Shown one piece after another: positions 62,672-64,000 of a DNA stretch of 64,000 bases. Source of the stretch: Bacillota bacterium (GTDB taxonomy: Bacteria; Bacillota; Clostridia; Acetivibrionales; DSM-1351). The position numbers were made by a program, and so were the translations under genes. The stretch lies in NCBI GenBank assembly GCA_023443515.1, contig JAEZUC010000090.1, positions 21,046 through 85,045 of the forward strand, read 5' to 3'. Each line of letters opens with the position of its first letter. The first letter of the stretch is position 1. The notes beneath the pieces were generated by a model. The model was not told the origin of the DNA, ran no database searches, and worked only from the letters and a program-made list of their open reading frames with translations.

Positions 62672-62697
62672 AGCAATTCCTCTTTTCTTTATTTCAT

Positions 62698-62916
62698 TTA
62701 TACAATTATTCTGCTGGCCATTGCTTTATCTATTGCAACACGAGCTTCCTTTACATTTACTATCATATTACCGCCAATTTCTGATATAACTGTTACATTT
62801 CCACCTACTACAAATCCTAAGCTCTCCAGGAATTTTTTGGTTTCATCCTTACCTCTAATTGCCTTTATTAAATTCATTTCACCTAAAGAAACCATAGTTA
62901 ATGGCATATGAATCAC
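62698..62916 (-). CDS. feoA: FeoA-type SH3-fold protein, copy 1
   Basis: 72 residues: MPLTMVSLGEMNLIKAIRG near 3-21, KFLESLGFVVGGNVTVI near 28-44, VKEARVAIDKAMASRI near 53-68. A second FeoA domain; only about a quarter identical by eye to the other copy. It is first in the feo operon and directly follows the boxes at 62922-62974. GGGAGTG lies before the ATG. Confidence 0.9.
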   Translation of the reverse strand: MIHMPLTMVSLGEMNLIKAIRGKDETKKFLESLGFVVGGNVTVISEIGGNMIVNVKEARVAIDKAMASRIIV

Positions 62917-62921
62917 TCCCT

Positions 62922-62941
62922 TTAGTTAGCATCAACTAACC
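62922..62941. promoter_or_regulatory. DtxR-like box upstream of feo operon
   Basis: TTAGTTAGCATCAACTAACC; arms GTTAG/CTAAC. First of two adjacent sites between feoA and the divergent DtxR-family gene. Confidence 0.65.
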
Positions 62942-62953
62942 TGTCATTTATAA

Positions 62954-62974
62954 ATTAGTTAGCACTTGCTAACC
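62954..62974. promoter_or_regulatory. DtxR-like box, second site
   Basis: Core GTTAGCACTTGCTAAC has perfect 7-bp arms. It lies about 33 nt from the first. A weaker GTTTACCACCGCTAAC follows at about 62985-63000. Confidence 0.65.
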
Positions 62975-63144
62975 TCATATTTAAGTTTACCACCGCTAAC
63001 TACAAATGTCAACATATCTTATACTTTAAATACCTAAAATTGAATGTCAAGCCATTACTCACACCTTGATAAAGGGTTCCCATATGCTATAATTAAAGAA
63101 TTAGAAACAGTTTATTATATTAGTAAAAATTTGGAGGCTGTCAT

Positions 63145-63516
63145 ATGGTTAAGTTACAGGAGTCCGGTGAAAATTATCTTGAAACAATATTAATTTTAAA
63201 AAATAAAAACGGAAATGTCCGCTCTATAGATATTGCCAATGAATTAGGTTATACAAAGCCCAGTATAAGTCGGGCAATGACTATACTTAAAAATGCAGAT
63301 TACATTACCATAGACGATAATACAGGTTTTATAACACTTACTGATACCGGGTACAATACTGCAAAAGCTTTATATGAGCGCCATGAAATATTGTCCAGCT
63401 ACTTGATTTCTATCGGAGTATCCCCCGAAGTCGCAGCACAAGATGCATGTAGAATAGAACACGTAATAAGTCAGGAGACCTTTGAAAAAATAAAAGAAAA
63501 GGTTAGTAGTAAATAA
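63145..63516 (+). CDS. DtxR-family metal-responsive regulator
   Basis: 123 residues: winged-helix LQESGENYLETILIL near 4-18, SIDIANELGYTKPSISRAMTILKNADYI near 28-55 (given by position), GFITLTDTGYNTAKALYERHEI near 61-82, and the dimerisation part with CRIEHVISQETFEKI near 103-118. It has the MntR/IdeR core but no SH3 domain. GGAGG lies about 8 nt before the ATG. It is divergent from the feo genes and is the natural ligand for the nearby boxes. Confidence 0.9.
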   Translation: MVKLQESGENYLETILILKNKNGNVRSIDIANELGYTKPSISRAMTILKNADYITIDDNTGFITLTDTGYNTAKALYERHEILSSYLISIGVSPEVAAQDACRIEHVISQETFEKIKEKVSSK

Positions 63517-63661
63517 ATCTATACACTTGTTATAGCATTACCATATCAACCATCCTCCTTAATTACTCTATGTTACTTAATACTCCCCATAGTATAATTG
63601 AACATCTTTTTAATACCAAGTACCTTATACCCATTTTGTAGCACTAATCATATAATAAAAC
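63517..63661. other. intergenic stretch between regulator and rRNA operon end
   Basis: AT-rich; no gene, repeat or clear promoter seen. Confidence 0.4.
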
Positions 63662-63690
63662 AAAGCCTCAAGCTATGAGCTTGAGGCTTT
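63662..63690 (-). terminator. terminator of the rRNA operon
   Basis: AAAGCCTCAAGC / GCTTGAGGCTTT hairpin followed on the minus strand by a T-rich run, just after 5S. Confidence 0.85.
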
Positions 63691-63698
63691 CATATAAA

Positions 63699-63814
63699 TC
63701 TGGCAGAGACCTACTTTCCCGGGCCGTTTCCAGCCAAGTATTATCGGCACTGAGATGCTTAACTGCCGTGTTCGGTATGGGAACGGGTGTGGCCATCTCG
63801 TCATTTCCACCAGA
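63699..63814 (-). rRNA. rrf: 5S rRNA
   Basis: About 116 nt read on the minus strand, starting TCTGGTGGAAATGACGAG and ending TAGGTCTCTGCCAGA. The terminal stem TCTGG/CCAGA, the CCGTTCCCATACCGAACAC loop B/C region and the GTAGGTC end are typical. Confidence 0.95.
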
Positions 63815-63931
63815 AATTTTTAGGTACTTTTGTACCTTCAGAACTGATTAATGTTATTCTTTTAAGAAGATTTTGAAGCTCTCTCATTGTCTAGTTTTAA
63901 GACCTTCTACTTTTGAATACCTGTTTTCTTT

Positions 63932-64000
63932 TGGGTCAAACCCTCGACCTATTAGTATCAGTCAGCTTAACACATTACTATGCTTACACTCCTGACCTAT
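63932..64000 (-). rRNA. rrl: 23S rRNA, 3' end only
   Basis: Minus strand ATAGGTCAGGAGTGTAAGC through GACTGATACTAATAGGTCGA and GGGTTTGACCC matches the last about 70 nt of bacterial 23S. The rest lies beyond the window. The spacer to 5S is about 117 nt with no tRNA in it. Confidence 0.9.

Noticed and set aside
1..64000. CRISPR arrays, insertion sequences, prophage or integrase genes
   Set aside because: No regularly spaced direct repeats, transposase, integrase or att-type duplications were seen in the window.

Overview
This is a 64 kb stretch of low-GC Firmicute chromosome. Three things point to a spore-forming, anaerobic, plant-fibre-degrading clostridium: a small acid-soluble spore protein gene, desulfoferrodoxin with FeoB iron uptake, and pentose/hemicellulose genes. 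The gene repertoire is reminiscent of the Ruminiclostridium (Clostridium) cellulolyticum/papyrosolvens group; that placement is inferred from gene content, since no database could be searched. Strong G-rich ribosome binding sites are common, and many starts are TTG.

Layout. 1-2.1 kb: a ROK regulator (cut by the window edge) and xylulokinase, with a perfect palindrome over the xylB -10 box. 2.3-9.6 kb: a branched-chain amino acid operon on the minus strand (ilvB-ilvN-ilvC-leuA-cimA) behind a 330-nt T-box leader with a probable Leu (CUC) specifier. 9.6-12.2 kb: an intracellular GH43 beta-xylosidase, a thioredoxin-like protein and tadA. 12.4-26.1 kb: a glycan locus. gmd and fcl on the plus strand and manC on the minus strand supply GDP-L-fucose. 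Facing them are four paralogous fucosyltransferase-like proteins (GT23-like), a subtilisin-like protease, a sugar-nucleotide epimerase, an orphan pair of thiamine-diphosphate E1 alpha/beta subunits, an APH-fold protein, a DivIVA-like coiled coil and an SMR-type membrane protein. This is the most unusual region. 26.1-28.9 kb: leuS with its own T-box. 28.9-31.2 kb: an agrBDC-type peptide quorum-sensing cassette whose pheromone precursor carries Ser where Cys is usual. 31.3-39.7 kb: SWIM-SNF2 helicase, two peptidases, tRNA-Arg(CCT), a DUF4234 membrane protein and an MFS transporter. 40.1-45.6 kb: two esterases (one a tandem alpha/beta hydrolase, one secreted with Big2-like, CBM9-like and CE1-like parts), a LacI regulator and a small secreted protein. 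46.1-51.3 kb: an arabinose operon (isomerase, kinase, epimerase) with its AraR-type regulator and two AraR-like boxes. 51.3-56.4 kb: small housekeeping genes (YjbQ, SfsA, desulfoferrodoxin, DeoC, a lipid kinase, a spore protein) and two intergenic stretches rich in DnaA-box-like 9-mers. 56.4-59.9 kb: nadABC. 60.0-63.5 kb: ferrous iron uptake (feoA, feoA, feoB, a Cys-rich accessory peptide) with a divergent DtxR-family regulator and several DtxR-like boxes. 63.7-64 kb: the 3' end of an rRNA operon (5S and the tail of 23S, minus strand).

How it works together. The xyl and ara genes, GH43 and the esterases fit arabinoxylan use. gmd, fcl and manC give GDP-fucose, which the GT23-like proteins would be expected to use. 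The T-box leaders tie branched-chain amino acid synthesis and leucyl-tRNA charging to leucine supply. Genes not listed in long gaps were looked for and not seen.
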